From NCBI GenBank assembly GCA_016208975.1, contig JACQXA010000002.1, forward strand, positions 138,848-202,847: a stretch of 64,000 bases of DNA. The letters run 5' to 3'. The position numbers and the translations under genes were made by a program. Below, in pieces: positions 8,420-18,324 of this stretch. Source of the DNA: Nitrospinota bacterium (lineage in GTDB: Bacteria; Nitrospinota_A; UBA7883; JACRLM01). Below the pieces are notes generated by a model, which had not been told where the DNA came from, searched no databases, and saw nothing but the letters and a program-made list of their open reading frames with translations. Each line of letters opens with the position of its first letter. The stretch's first letter is position 1.

Positions 8420-9844
8420 TTACGGTTTCCTCCCAGTCATCAGCCGCCATCCTTCCAGTCCCCCTATGATGACGGGGTAAAGGTAAATGTGCCTCATGCG
8501 GAACAGCGTGCCCAGGTTTGGCACAAACAGCCCCAGCGGCAGGATGAAAAGCACAACGGAGATTACCAGCCAAACCTTCACATGCGCCCCTGCGCCAGCC
8601 CGGGCCAGGTAGATCATGAACCCGATGTACATGGCGTACCAGAACGCCGTCTCCAGCCCTCCTACAAGGCGGATAAGCCTGCCGCCCCCTTGTCCGTCGG
8701 AAAGCCATGTGTTGGGGAAGGGCGAGAACAGCCCTATCTGCGCGCCCCGGGGGATATAGCGGGCAATGTCATAAACATCGCGGAACAGTATCGTACTGTC
8801 CACGGTGTTGGTATCGGGCGTTATGTAATAGGTAAGGAAACTGTCCCGGTACTGGCTGGCGCGGAATATTTGCTGTTCGATGGCGCGGGGGATCCATCCG
8901 GTGTAACGCCATTGGGTCAGGAACCGGTCCATGAAAGGCTCCAGCCCTTCTTTGTGGGCGCGGGCCAGGTTTTCGAGAACCGCGCGCCGTTCGTCCACCG
9001 AAGGCCAGGGCGCCGTTTCCAGCCAGCGGGCTATTTTTGATTGGAGCTGTGGGGTATAGGCCGCCTCAGTGACATTAGCGCGTACGACGCTGTAAACCCT
9101 GTCCGGCTCCTGGGCGTATGCGGGAATCGCCACCTGGCCGAACAGGGCCATTAACGTTAGCGCGACAGCGGCGGCGGCATGGATTAATGCGGGCCGGGCC
9201 CGCCAGGCTATCAACCCCAGGGAAATTATGGCGACAAGGGCTATTATCAGTTTGGCCTCCACCCGGATGCTCCCGCAGATAACCGCTCCCAGCGCCGGGG
9301 CCGTGACAAACAGGAACCGCCGTTCATTGGTAAGCAGGGCCACCCATCCTGCGCCCATGAGCAATACGCCAAGGTTGTAGAAAGGGTCTTTTAAAAGCTG
9401 GGTGGATAGCAACAGGGTGGAAGGCATCAACCCGAACAACAGCGCCGCCGCCCCGGCGAATCCCGCCCCTCCGGCGGTCAGGCGCATCACCAGAAAATAA
9501 ACCAGCGCCACCTGCGCCGCCCAGGCTAAGGCGTTCAGCGGCTCGAACATCAACGGGTCCGGCGTGGTGGCGTAATAGATCATCGAGAGCGTTTTAACGT
9601 GAAACGGCTCGTCCTTGCGGAGCCACCTGCCGGTATCGCCGCTCTTTAGCATCCCGGCAAGCTCGGCGGCGGTGGCGTGATAGTTATAAGAGTCTTTCCC
9701 GAACTCCCACAACCCGGCGCCGTTGTGATGCCCGGCCATGAAGCCGGTGCGCGCCACGGCGGACATGGCCCCGGCGGCCATAAAATGGAACAGTACGAGG
9801 GCCGCGAATATTTTAAGTCCCCGCGCAAACCCGGTATTAGGCAA
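8420..9844 (-). CDS. Polytopic membrane protein of surface-glycan operon, function unknown
   Basis: The 474-residue product has roughly 9-10 hydrophobic segments and a large hydrophilic loop (about residues 235-365) between them. This layout is found in GT-C glycosyltransferases and Wzy-type polymerases, but I see no diagnostic motif and assign no enzyme class. The start is a TTG at 9844, preceded at good distance by AAGGGGAG; the next in-frame ATG lies within the first membrane segment. It sits between two SGNH-hydrolase genes and upstream of the ligase-like gene. It is separated by 63 bases from the next gene upstream. Confidence 0.65.
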   Translation of the reverse strand: MPNTGFARGLKIFAALVLFHFMAAGAMSAVARTGFMAGHHNGAGLWEFGKDSYNYHATAAELAGMLKSGDTGRWLRKDEPFHVKTLSMIYYATTPDPLMFEPLNALAWAAQVALVYFLVMRLTAGGAGFAGAAALLFGLMPSTLLLSTQLLKDPFYNLGVLLMGAGWVALLTNERRFLFVTAPALGAVICGSIRVEAKLIIALVAIISLGLIAWRARPALIHAAAAVALTLMALFGQVAIPAYAQEPDRVYSVVRANVTEAAYTPQLQSKIARWLETAPWPSVDERRAVLENLARAHKEGLEPFMDRFLTQWRYTGWIPRAIEQQIFRASQYRDSFLTYYITPDTNTVDSTILFRDVYDIARYIPRGAQIGLFSPFPNTWLSDGQGGGRLIRLVGGLETAFWYAMYIGFMIYLARAGAGAHVKVWLVISVVLFILPLGLFVPNLGTLFRMRHIYLYPVIIGGLEGWRLMTGRKP

Positions 9845-9907
9845 AAGGCGCTCCCCTTGTTTTTGGCGATGTCGGTCGGGTGTAGTTTACCCTAAAACCG
9901 GCCCTGG

Positions 9908-11056
9908 CTATCTTGCGGGCTGACGCAAAAAAGGCCCTATTTTCCTGAAAACCGCCCCGGCGATGATTTTGTTGCCATAAGCCGAAGCGTGGCCTGAATA
10001 CGGGGTAATGTTAAAACTCGCCGGGTCGAACCGTTCCTCGGCGATGTCCACCACCACAAGCCCGCTTTGGCCGTAAGCCGTTTTCAGCGATCCGGCGAAC
10101 TCCGCGTAAGACATCTTCCCGTTCCGCTGATACCGTTTCAGGTCGGCTATCTCCGGGATGAAAAGCAGGACCGGCGTGAACCCGTTCTCTTTGCCCAGCG
10201 CCACGAACCGATCCACCACTGCCCTCATGGTCTTAACAGGGCGTTCTTCTTTCCAAAGGTCCTCCCACCGTTTAACGTCGAACAGAAGGTACTTCGAGGT
10301 CTGGATAAGGCTGACCGAGTATGGGAAGCCGATCGTGGGCCTGCGGCGGTTGTAATCGCGCCAGAAATCGTATTTCTCCACGGCATCCAAGGCGCTGGCG
10401 CGGCCTTCGGGGGTTGAGAGGTTTTCAAGGTAATCCCCTTTCCAGCTGAAAACGCCGTTCTCCTCCACCAATACCGGCTTGAACCCGTATGCGGAGCCTT
10501 CGGCCCAGTAAAAACGCGGGTTGACGTTCACTATCCGGGCGATATTCTCGCTGAGCGCGCTCAGGATAACGATTTTCGCATGGCGGCCCGCGTTTAAATC
10601 AAGCTCCAGTTTCAGCAACGCCTGGTCCGGCCCATAGCCACGGGCTCCAAAATTGGCGACGCCTGTCGCGGAGAGCTCCCCAAGATAATGAGGCCAGGTT
10701 TCATCATCGGCCACATCCTGGCAATAGGTGAACGAGTCGCCATAGACGGAGACACCTGTTTTACCGGGGCTCGAAGGCTCATTTCGGCTTGCCAGCGCGA
10801 AAGGCTCCGGCAGGTTCGAGTTTACCGGTATTTCGTCCCACCCCATCACCCGATGGAACGTGGGGCCGGGCAGTTTGGCCGCCGGGGCGTTTAAAACCTC
10901 TTCGGCGAACAGCCGCTCGTCCACCTTTATGTGGTAATGAAGCCTTTCCTCGCCGTAAAACCGGAAGAAGGCCCAGCTGGCCGATTCCACCGCCAGGGCC
11001 ATCAATACGCAAAGCGTCACCCAAAACGCGGTCCGCCGTGGCTCTTTCCCGCTCAT
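9908..11056 (-). CDS. SGNH-hydrolase-like membrane-anchored protein
   Basis: The 382-residue protein has one N-terminal hydrophobic segment (FWVTLCVLMALAVESASWAF), which would anchor it in the inner membrane with the rest in the periplasm. SVYGDSFTYCQD at about residue 105 is block I of the SGNH fold, NFGARGYGPDQ follows at the usual distance, and the C-terminal YSGHASAYGN supplies a candidate catalytic His. Members with this layout resemble AlgJ/AlgX-type O-acetylation proteins. It overlaps the next upstream gene by ATGA, so the two membrane proteins are probably co-translated. The substrate is unknown. Confidence 0.7.
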   Translation of the reverse strand: MSGKEPRRTAFWVTLCVLMALAVESASWAFFRFYGEERLHYHIKVDERLFAEEVLNAPAAKLPGPTFHRVMGWDEIPVNSNLPEPFALASRNEPSSPGKTGVSVYGDSFTYCQDVADDETWPHYLGELSATGVANFGARGYGPDQALLKLELDLNAGRHAKIVILSALSENIARIVNVNPRFYWAEGSAYGFKPVLVEENGVFSWKGDYLENLSTPEGRASALDAVEKYDFWRDYNRRRPTIGFPYSVSLIQTSKYLLFDVKRWEDLWKEERPVKTMRAVVDRFVALGKENGFTPVLLFIPEIADLKRYQRNGKMSYAEFAGSLKTAYGQSGLVVVDIAEERFDPASFNITPYSGHASAYGNKIIAGAVFRKIGPFLRQPAR

Positions 11057-12600
11057 GGCCGCTCCTCGTCTTGCAGGGCTGGAGTCAAAAGATCCGTTCC
11101 CGTGTGGATACTTTTCAGCATCAGGTAGAAAAGTTTTGTTTCGTTATGGGGCTGTATTTTGGCGGGCGGAGCCACGGCGGCGTCCAGCGCAATCAAATTC
11201 CTCTCCATCCTCGGGAACGGGCTTTCGAAAGTGATTTTAACGTAGTTGAACTGTAGGTAGCCCAACATGCCGCATAGCAAAACCACGGCCATGGCGGCAT
11301 AAACTTCGCGCCGCAACACCGTCATCAGAATGTATTTGATGAAAATGAATGCTACCAGCATATAGATTAACGGCCGCAATAAAAATAGCGCGCGCCCGTG
11401 GAACTGCGCCCACAAAGTTACCGAGCTGTATGTCTCGCCCATGGTTTTATAACCCGCGTAGGCTATGGGCAACGTGACGGCCCATATAAGAAGCATGACG
11501 GCCATTTGCGCCACCCGTTCGTCCCCCGGCAGTATGGCCCTAATCTTGCCCGCAATGCCTCGCCAGTATCCGGAGCCGAGAAGCCACGCCATAATGGTCA
11601 CCACAGCGAAAGCCGCCGCTGTGGCTATCAGCAAAGCCATCCAGGCCTTTCCGCCGGACAAACGCGTCACAGCGCCGTTGAAAAACAGGAACAGCGTAAG
11701 TAACAATCCCAACGCGGTAAAAAGGGGTTTGCGGCGGAACATTTCGGGTTGGGTCGCGGCGTCGGCGATCATGGCGAAAAATGCAAGTATGGCGGCGTAA
11801 TCCATGTGGATGTGGGGCAGGAAGATCAAGAATCCGTATGACGCCGCGTATCTTCCGCTAAAACGCAGGGCAAGCCATGCCATGGCCAGCATGGCCGCCT
11901 GGCCCGAGGGAACAAGGGAGAATGGTATGAACGCGTTCTGCGGATAAACCATGATGTGCCGCAGGCGCAAAATAAAATCCCACGCGTCCGGCGCTTTCAT
12001 CAGGAACCGGGCGTCGAATATGGGGGTGATCTGGAATGCGGCGGAGGCGGCGTATTCGGGCCTTAGCTCGGTTAGGGCCGAAACGCCCAACAATCCCCAG
12101 GCAAGAAGGAACGCGGAGAACACCAGCAAATCCTTTGGCCATGCGGCCACGGCTATGGTAACCGCCATGAGGGCCAAAAACATTCCGGCAAGCCCTGCCA
12201 GCATTGAAAACGCCACCGCCTGGGGATATTGGCGGCTCGAATCGAAAATCCCCAACCGCATGGCGGTTTTCGCGATGGGGCGGAACATGCGCTCCCAAAG
12301 AATGTAGCTGGAGCCGCGTTCCAACCGGTCGTTAATCCGCGCTTTCACTTCTTCCCCGGCTGTCCCGGTTTTCCTGGCCACGGCGGTTATGAATTCGCCA
12401 TATTTACCGCCGCTGTCGGGTTTTACGGAATAAAGGTATAGCAGAAGATGGTCGTCGTCGGCCCCTTTTAAATAGCTTTGGCCGTGGGCGAACCCCAGCA
12501 GGCCCACGCAAACTGCGATAAGTATCCCCGCGGCCAGCGCAAGTTTTGACAGGGTCGCTGAAACAGGAGATGAAGCGGATTTATTCGATTTGTCTGCCAT
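11053..12600 (-). CDS. Polytopic membrane protein, possible GT-C-like or polymerase
   Basis: The 515-residue protein has about 11 hydrophobic segments starting at LALAAGILIAVCVGLLGFAHG. An early extracytoplasmic loop of about 80 residues after TM1 (SYLKGADDDHLLLY) contains acidic residues, an arrangement found in GT-C glycosyltransferases. I do not recognise a family signature. It lies between the LPG-synthase-TM protein and an SGNH protein in one minus-strand operon, so a step in glycan assembly at the inner membrane is likely. Confidence 0.6.
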   Translation of the reverse strand: MADKSNKSASSPVSATLSKLALAAGILIAVCVGLLGFAHGQSYLKGADDDHLLLYLYSVKPDSGGKYGEFITAVARKTGTAGEEVKARINDRLERGSSYILWERMFRPIAKTAMRLGIFDSSRQYPQAVAFSMLAGLAGMFLALMAVTIAVAAWPKDLLVFSAFLLAWGLLGVSALTELRPEYAASAAFQITPIFDARFLMKAPDAWDFILRLRHIMVYPQNAFIPFSLVPSGQAAMLAMAWLALRFSGRYAASYGFLIFLPHIHMDYAAILAFFAMIADAATQPEMFRRKPLFTALGLLLTLFLFFNGAVTRLSGGKAWMALLIATAAAFAVVTIMAWLLGSGYWRGIAGKIRAILPGDERVAQMAVMLLIWAVTLPIAYAGYKTMGETYSSVTLWAQFHGRALFLLRPLIYMLVAFIFIKYILMTVLRREVYAAMAVVLLCGMLGYLQFNYVKITFESPFPRMERNLIALDAAVAPPAKIQPHNETKLFYLMLKSIHTGTDLLTPALQDEERP

Positions 12601-12609
12601 GGCGGCGTC

Positions 12610-13662
12610 CTATTTATTTCCCTCTTCCCGCTCCAGGTTTTTCAGGTTGGCGATGGACACGCCGCTGTCGCCCCGTAAGCTGGACAGATACACGAGCCCT
12701 CCAATAACCAGACACAGGGCGATGTTCACCGCGTGGAACAGAACCGCCAGCTCCACCCCCTTGTTGGAGCCGAACATGGCGAACACCGCGCCAAACCCCA
12801 CCTCGCCCACGCCAAGCCCGCTGGGCGCCACCGGGATGGAGTTTATCAGCGCGCATACCGGCAGGGCGAACAGATACTGCCAGAAGGGCAGTTCCGTAAT
12901 TTTCAGCGCCGCGGCCATCAGCCATATGGAGGCGTATGCCACCAGCTGGGCGATGATGGAGAAAACCAGCGACCGCAACATAAGCCCGGGTTCTCTGCCG
13001 AAGTTCTTGGTGGCTCCGTGGATTTTCATAATGGCCGCCGAAAAAGGGAGCAGGCCGATAAGACGCGCCAGCGCTGGCGATTCGCCCACCCGCTTGCTCA
13101 TAAACAATAACGCCATTACCGAAGACATGGCGAAGGCGATTATGGAAAACAAAACCAGGCCTTTAATGGATGGCGTCCACCATCCGGGCGTATCCGGCGA
13201 AATCCAGACGAACGCCGCCGCGCCCGCGCCCGCCAGGGCGGCCATTAAAAACATGGTGTACAGACCTGCTATCCTGTCGAAGAAAACCGTGGTGACCAGG
13301 GCGGTTTTCTGGCTCTGGCCCCGGGCCAGGTAATAGGCTTTAACGATGTCGCCCCCCACAACGCCGGGCAGGGCGATGCTGAAGAACATGCCGATGAGGG
13401 TAAGCCGTAGCGCCGGGCCGAACCCCACGGAAAATTTCATGGCCGAAAGAAGCGCCCGCCACCGTTCCACACCGATGGCGATGGCTGTTAATGTGAGCGC
13501 CAGGCTGGCGGCCACGTGGCCCGGCGTTTCGGTGAGCGCCATGCCAAGGGCCGCAAAATCCAGCCGCCCGGAGCCGTACAGCCACGCGAATATCCCCGCC
13601 ACAAGCATGAGCTTTACGGCCATAATGGCCCTTTGTTTATCCGCTCCGGCGGCGCCAGCCAT
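12610..13662 (-). CDS. Lysylphosphatidylglycerol synthase TM-region/UPF0104 family membrane protein
   Basis: The 350-residue product is an integral membrane protein with about 8 segments. The motif LPGVVGGDIVKAYYLARGQ, followed by a FFDRIAGLY block, is diagnostic of the LPG_synthase_TM (YbhN/AglD-like) family. Several members are thought to flip or handle polyprenyl-linked or phospholipid-linked substrates, and they commonly sit next to DPM1-like glycosyltransferases, as here across the divergent spacer. It is the first gene of the minus-strand operon, so its promoter should be in 13663-13854. Confidence 0.8.
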   Translation of the reverse strand: MAGAAGADKQRAIMAVKLMLVAGIFAWLYGSGRLDFAALGMALTETPGHVAASLALTLTAIAIGVERWRALLSAMKFSVGFGPALRLTLIGMFFSIALPGVVGGDIVKAYYLARGQSQKTALVTTVFFDRIAGLYTMFLMAALAGAGAAAFVWISPDTPGWWTPSIKGLVLFSIIAFAMSSVMALLFMSKRVGESPALARLIGLLPFSAAIMKIHGATKNFGREPGLMLRSLVFSIIAQLVAYASIWLMAAALKITELPFWQYLFALPVCALINSIPVAPSGLGVGEVGFGAVFAMFGSNKGVELAVLFHAVNIALCLVIGGLVYLSSLRGDSGVSIANLKNLEREEGNK

Positions 13663-13746
13663 ATCCTGTCAGAGACTCCTGGTTTTAGTGATGGGCGCGG
13701 TGTTTTATCCGCGACGCGATATTGTAACGCACGACAGCGCGGAAAA

Positions 13747-13794
13747 GGGGGCCAGGTTGCTTTTTAGGGTGGTTAAACTGTGGCCTGGGCCCCC
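13747..13794. promoter_or_regulatory. Imperfect inverted repeat in divergent spacer
   Basis: GGGGGCCAGG (13747-13756) and CCTGGGCCCCC (13784-13794) face each other across 27 bases in the 192-base spacer between the divergent membrane-protein and glycosyltransferase genes. It could be an operator serving both directions. I saw no clear -35/-10 pair here. Confidence 0.25.
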
Positions 13795-13854
13795 AAGGTG
13801 CGGTATCATTTTTTAAAGCGCCGGTGGCGCCATGTTTAATTCCTGGAAAGCCGC

Positions 13855-14919
13855 ATGGAAGACCTTTTTCACATATCGAACCTAAGGCTGTTGGGGGCGC
13901 TCACGGGCGCGGTGGCCATTTATTGCGCCATCAGGAAGTTGCGCTCCTATTCCGACAGCCGGGCCAGCGTGTCCGCCTTGGGCGGGTTCGGTATAGTAAT
14001 CCTGCTTGTTAGCCTTTTCCCCTCCCTTGTAAACATCCCCGCCGGGGTGATCGGCGAACGGGGCCAGCCTTCGGGCAGGATAATCACCTTATTGGTCATA
14101 TCGGTCTTATTTTTATTCGTGGCGCTCATTGATGAGCGGGGCAAACGGGAAAAACTGGCCGCCCAGTTCGACAGGCTTGTAAGAAAGCTCGCCATGGACC
14201 GGTTCATGTCCATGGAGGACCTTGCGCCCATGGAGCGCGCCGTTATCATCGTCATGCCCGCGTATAACGAGGTGGAGAACATCGCCCAGGTCCTGCCGCG
14301 AATCCCCGGGATGGTCCTTGGCCTGCCTTTGATAACCCTTGTGGTGGACGATGGAAGCGCGGACGGCACCGGCGATTCGGCCCGGGCCCTGGGGGCGCGG
14401 GTCATAAGCAACGTGACAAACCGGGGCGGGGGCGCGTCCATCCGCCTGGGGCTGGACGCCGCGAAGGCCATGGCCAACGATGGCGCCGTGGTGATAATGG
14501 ACGCGGACGGCCAGCACCAGCCGGAAGAGCTGGAGACCCTTGTCGCCCCGGCGCTTGCGGGGGTGGCGGACATGGTGGTGGGCTCCCGCATACTGGGCGC
14601 CCGGGAGAGCGACTCGGCCATCCGCCTGGCCGGGGTGCATTTTTTCAGCGCGCTTTTAAGCCTGCTCACGGGGTTTAAGATCACAGACTGCTCCAGCGGC
14701 TACCGCGCCCTGCGGATGGACGCCCTGCGAAAGATGGACTTGCGGCAGGACCAGTTCTGGGCCGCCGAACAGCTATTAGAAGCCGGTAAGAGGGGTTTGA
14801 AACACACCGAACGCCCCATCACCATAACGCGCAGGATAAGCGGCGTGAGCAAAAAGGGGACCAACCTGGTTTACGGGTTCAACTTCATGCGCTCCATCGT
14901 CAAGACCTGGATACGGTGA
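13855..14919 (+). CDS. DUF2304-GT2 fusion, polyprenyl-phosphate-type glycosyltransferase
   Basis: Residues 1-115 contain three hydrophobic segments and match the DUF2304 layout (LFPSLVNIP...LFLFVALIDE, then a basic helix). This is joined to a GT-A glycosyltransferase of the DPM1 type: VIVMPAYNEVENI, VVDDGSADGTG, GGGASIRLGLD and the metal-binding MDADGQHQPEE. Such enzymes transfer a sugar from a nucleotide donor to undecaprenyl phosphate on the cytoplasmic side. DUF2304 proteins are more often separate small partners, so the fusion is notable. The following epimerase starts 4 bases after the stop. The divergent LPG-synthase-TM protein may act on the same lipid-linked sugar. Confidence 0.85.
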   Translation: MEDLFHISNLRLLGALTGAVAIYCAIRKLRSYSDSRASVSALGGFGIVILLVSLFPSLVNIPAGVIGERGQPSGRIITLLVISVLFLFVALIDERGKREKLAAQFDRLVRKLAMDRFMSMEDLAPMERAVIIVMPAYNEVENIAQVLPRIPGMVLGLPLITLVVDDGSADGTGDSARALGARVISNVTNRGGGASIRLGLDAAKAMANDGAVVIMDADGQHQPEELETLVAPALAGVADMVVGSRILGARESDSAIRLAGVHFFSALLSLLTGFKITDCSSGYRALRMDALRKMDLRQDQFWAAEQLLEAGKRGLKHTERPITITRRISGVSKKGTNLVYGFNFMRSIVKTWIR

Positions 14920-14923
14920 CGCG

Positions 14924-15886
14924 GTGAAGCTGGGCCGTATATTGGTTACCGGCGGGGCCGGATTCATCGGCGCAAGCCTGGTTAAACGCCTGGTGGCGGA
15001 AGGGGCGCGGGTAACGGTGTTCGACAATTTTTCGACCGGCTCCCGGAAGGCGGTGGATGGTTGCGGCGCTACCGTCATTGAAGGGGATGTGCGGGACCCT
15101 CAAGCCGTGGAACGGGCCGTGGCCGGGCATGACGCGGTGGCCCATCTTGCCGGGCACGCCGATGTGGCCGAGTCCATAAAAGACCCAATGCTGGATTTCG
15201 GGGTGAATGTGGCCGGAAGCCTGAACACCCTCATGGCGTCGGTTAAGAACGGCGTTAAAAGGTTCATATTCGCTTCCTCCTCGGCGGCGGTGGGGGAGGC
15301 GCCCCAGCCGGTGGATGAGAACTCGCCGCTAAAACCCCTGTCGGCTTATGGCGCCTCGAAAATGGCGGTGGAGGGCTATTTGTCCGCCTGTCACGCCTCT
15401 TATGGGATTCAAACCGCCGCCCTGCGCTTCTCCAACGTTTATGGGCCGGGCTCGATGATGAAGTCCGACGTGGTGTCGGTGTTCTTCAGGAACGCGCTGG
15501 AGGGCAGGCCGCTTGCCATCTATGGCGATGGCGGGCAGACCCGGGATTTTATATACATAGACGACCTGTGCCGGGCCATTATCCTTACGCTGGAGAATGG
15601 GCGCCACAACGCCGGAGGTCCGAATATATGGGGTTCAGCCTACCAGCTGGGTTCCGGGACGGAGACTTCGATAAACAGCCTGGGCGATATGGTAAAGCGA
15701 GTCGTGGAGCGTCACGCCGGGATAACCGCCCCAATAGAATATTTGCCACCCCGGCCCGGGGAGATAATCAGGAATTACGCCGACATCTCAAACTTCTCGC
15801 GGGTTTTCGGATTCAAGCCGGAAACCGCCCTACCGGAAGGGCTGGAGCGCGTCTGGGAGTTCTTCCGCAAGGAACTTGGGAAGTAA
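14924..15886 (+). CDS. NAD-dependent nucleotide-sugar epimerase/dehydratase
   Basis: The 320-residue SDR-type enzyme begins at a GTG 4 bases after the glycosyltransferase stop. It shows RILVTGGAGFIGASL (NAD loop), FASSSAAVG, the catalytic YGASK, and the substrate-binding RDFIYIDDL and RPGEI blocks of the GalE/WbpP/RmlB-related extended SDRs. It probably provides the sugar used by the upstream glycosyltransferase. The 4-epimerase versus dehydratase choice is open: the active-site Thr/Ser is present, but no dehydratase-specific Asp-Glu pair is obvious. Its stop lies 17 bases from the convergent ankyrin gene. Confidence 0.85.
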   Translation: MKLGRILVTGGAGFIGASLVKRLVAEGARVTVFDNFSTGSRKAVDGCGATVIEGDVRDPQAVERAVAGHDAVAHLAGHADVAESIKDPMLDFGVNVAGSLNTLMASVKNGVKRFIFASSSAAVGEAPQPVDENSPLKPLSAYGASKMAVEGYLSACHASYGIQTAALRFSNVYGPGSMMKSDVVSVFFRNALEGRPLAIYGDGGQTRDFIYIDDLCRAIILTLENGRHNAGGPNIWGSAYQLGSGTETSINSLGDMVKRVVERHAGITAPIEYLPPRPGEIIRNYADISNFSRVFGFKPETALPEGLERVWEFFRKELGK

Positions 15887-15903
15887 CGGCGGTATCAGGC
15901 CGG

Positions 15904-18234
15904 CTATGGGGTTTCTTCCCCGTTTTCTTCTACACCAGCTTCCGTCTCCACGCATCCGCAAACGGCCATGGCGGCGGCGTGATATGTTCCCGGCGGAATG
16001 GAGCCACCGGGCGCAGTCCAGAAGGCTCCGGGCTTTTCAGCAAGGATTTCGCGCGTCTGGGCCCCACCCTGGTTCCCGCCGCAAAGAACCGTGGCGGTAA
16101 ATCCTGATGCGTTTTTCCGTGATGGGCCTTGCGTTGTTTTGTATCCACAACCCCGCGCCCTCGAAAATTCCTTGCGCCAAACCGGGTTTGCAAGAGCCGC
16201 GGCCAAATATTTGTTGCGGGCCTGGGCCGTGGAGAAACGGTATTTATCGCCGGTAACGTACTTACCTTCCCTGATGGAGGTGAGCAAGGCGAGGGAATCC
16301 TTAAAACCCGCGGCCAGCGCAGGGGCTCCGCCCACCGCTGGCTTGCCTTTTTCTGAGAGACTTTTGAAAAGAGGCTCATCCCTGGCCACGGCGGCGCCAG
16401 CGCCCTCAAGATTCTCCGCCATCTCTTTAGCCGCGCCGGAATGTCCCAAAGCCAGCGCCAGCTTTAACGGAGCAAATCCGCCGTTATCCGCTTCCGTTCC
16501 CCTGGCGCCCGCCGGCAATAACGCTTTTACCACGTTCAGATGGTTTCCAAGCGCGGCTAGATGGAGGGCCGTGGCCCCGGAGACGGAGTCTTTAGTATCG
16601 GCATTCGCGCCGAATAGCAGAAGCAGGTTGGCCCCTTCCGCGTTGCCGGTGGCGGCGGCCAACATCAATGGGGTCCTTCCGCATGAATCCGCCCGGTCCG
16701 GCTCCGCGCCGTTTCTAAGCAACGCCAGCGCCGCGCCATTGGCGGAGTTTTGTATTGCCGCCGATAGGGGAGTGGCCGCGGAGCAATTAATACTGTTTGG
16801 GTTTTTGTAACCATCACGGATAAGGCCCGCCAAATCATCCGCCCTGGGGCCGTAATATTCATAGGGGAATTTAAGCGCGCCAGCTTTGTTGGGATTGGCC
16901 CCTTTTTCCAGCATGGCCTGGATGGAGTTTTCCATCCCTTCCAGCGATGCATGGAATAAAAGCCTGTCCAGAGCCTCGCCTTCCGCCACCGCAAGTTTTG
17001 TTATATATTCCCGCTCCCGGATGAGTTGATAGGCTTTCCTGTGCCCCAGCTTTAAGGCCGCCTCGAAGGGTTTCACCCCGTCTGGCCCGGCCCGGGTCAC
17101 ATCCGCCCCGGCCGCAAGCAACAGCGACACCGTTTGCCCGTCCCCATTTTTAGCGGCGGCAAGTATCGGGGTCTCCCCCGCGCCGGATACGGCGTCCACG
17201 TTGGCCCCGGCTTTTATGAGCGCGTCAGCCGTTCCGGCGGCCCCGGCCATGGCGGCCTTGCCCAGGGCGGTCTGCCCATACTGGTCCACGGCGTTAACGT
17301 CCGCGCCGGACTGGATGAGTATTTGAGCCGTCTCTACGTCATTAACCTCGCCAGCGGCCATCAGGGGCGTTCTCCCGGCGTTGTCGCCAGCGTTCACGTC
17401 GGCCCCATGGATTATGAAGTTTAGCGCGGCAGGGCCGTTCCCGGCCTTTATGGCTTCGATGAGCGGCGTTTGCCCCAGGGTGTCCATGGCGTTCACGTCC
17501 GCCCCGGCGGCGATAAGGACTGAGGCGGTGGACCAGTCCGCCTGCCGGGTGGAAAGGGTAAGCGCGGTCTGCCCCAGGTCGTCGGTGGCGTTCACGTCGG
17601 CCCTGGCGGCGACAAGGAGCTTTATGCACTCAACCGCCCCGGTGGATGCGGCGCCTATCAGCACGGTCCTGCGGTTCGCGTCCCTCGCTTTTACCGAAGC
17701 TCCCGCGCTGATTAACGATGCCACCATTTGGGTGGAGCCACTCATGGCGGCGCGGATGAGGGGGGTCTTGCCCATCCTGTCGGCGATTTCCACGTCCGCC
17801 CCGCCGGCGATGAGCGCATCCACCAGCGCCGGATGTTTTGTCTCGACTGCGATAAACAGCGCCGTGCGCGAAAGGTTGTCTTTCAAATCCACCTTCGCCC
17901 CGGCTTCCAGTAGCGTCCTGGCGGCTTCCGGCCGGTTTTTGCCAGCCGAGAGCATCAGCGCGGTTTTCCCGGCGTAGTTAACGGCGTTCACATCCGCTCC
18001 GGCTGTTATGAGCCTTTTCAGCGCCTCCACGCGCCCCGCCTCGCTTGCGGCCATAACCGGGGTGAACCCCAGCTCGTCGGCTGTTCCGGGTTTCACGCCT
18101 TCGGCCAGCAGGGTATCTATATGCGACAGGTCTCCCTTGGCGGCGGAGGTCATCAGAAGGGATGGATCGTGGCTGGCGCAGGCCGAGCTTAACAAAAGGC
18201 AGGCGCATGCCAGCAAAGCGGACAACCGGTTCAT
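15904..18234 (-). CDS. Ankyrin-repeat lipoprotein
   Basis: I place the start at 18234, giving MNRLSALLACACLLLSSAC, a signal peptide ending in a lipobox (LSSAC); the longer in-frame extension has no signal. The 776-residue protein then carries about 16 ankyrin repeats (recurring G-x-TPL-x-A and GADVNA), with eleven in a row, a linker near residue 400, and five more. The C-terminal 150 residues are not ankyrin and contain Cys pairs (ARGCGY, AVCGCVE). Export and lipidation place it in the cell envelope, where ankyrin proteins act as protein-binding scaffolds. It lies downstream of the rSAM gene on the same strand but has no evident functional tie to glycan synthesis. Confidence 0.85.
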   Translation of the reverse strand: MNRLSALLACACLLLSSACASHDPSLLMTSAAKGDLSHIDTLLAEGVKPGTADELGFTPVMAASEAGRVEALKRLITAGADVNAVNYAGKTALMLSAGKNRPEAARTLLEAGAKVDLKDNLSRTALFIAVETKHPALVDALIAGGADVEIADRMGKTPLIRAAMSGSTQMVASLISAGASVKARDANRRTVLIGAASTGAVECIKLLVAARADVNATDDLGQTALTLSTRQADWSTASVLIAAGADVNAMDTLGQTPLIEAIKAGNGPAALNFIIHGADVNAGDNAGRTPLMAAGEVNDVETAQILIQSGADVNAVDQYGQTALGKAAMAGAAGTADALIKAGANVDAVSGAGETPILAAAKNGDGQTVSLLLAAGADVTRAGPDGVKPFEAALKLGHRKAYQLIREREYITKLAVAEGEALDRLLFHASLEGMENSIQAMLEKGANPNKAGALKFPYEYYGPRADDLAGLIRDGYKNPNSINCSAATPLSAAIQNSANGAALALLRNGAEPDRADSCGRTPLMLAAATGNAEGANLLLLFGANADTKDSVSGATALHLAALGNHLNVVKALLPAGARGTEADNGGFAPLKLALALGHSGAAKEMAENLEGAGAAVARDEPLFKSLSEKGKPAVGGAPALAAGFKDSLALLTSIREGKYVTGDKYRFSTAQARNKYLAAALANPVWRKEFSRARGCGYKTTQGPSRKNASGFTATVLCGGNQGGAQTREILAEKPGAFWTAPGGSIPPGTYHAAAMAVCGCVETEAGVEENGEETP

Positions 18235-18324
18235 ATTGATTCTGGAATTCACAAGAAGCCTTATATAAAAACCATGAACCAACATATTAAAGGCGACCGG
18301 TCCGCGTTTCCAGCCTAAAGCCGT

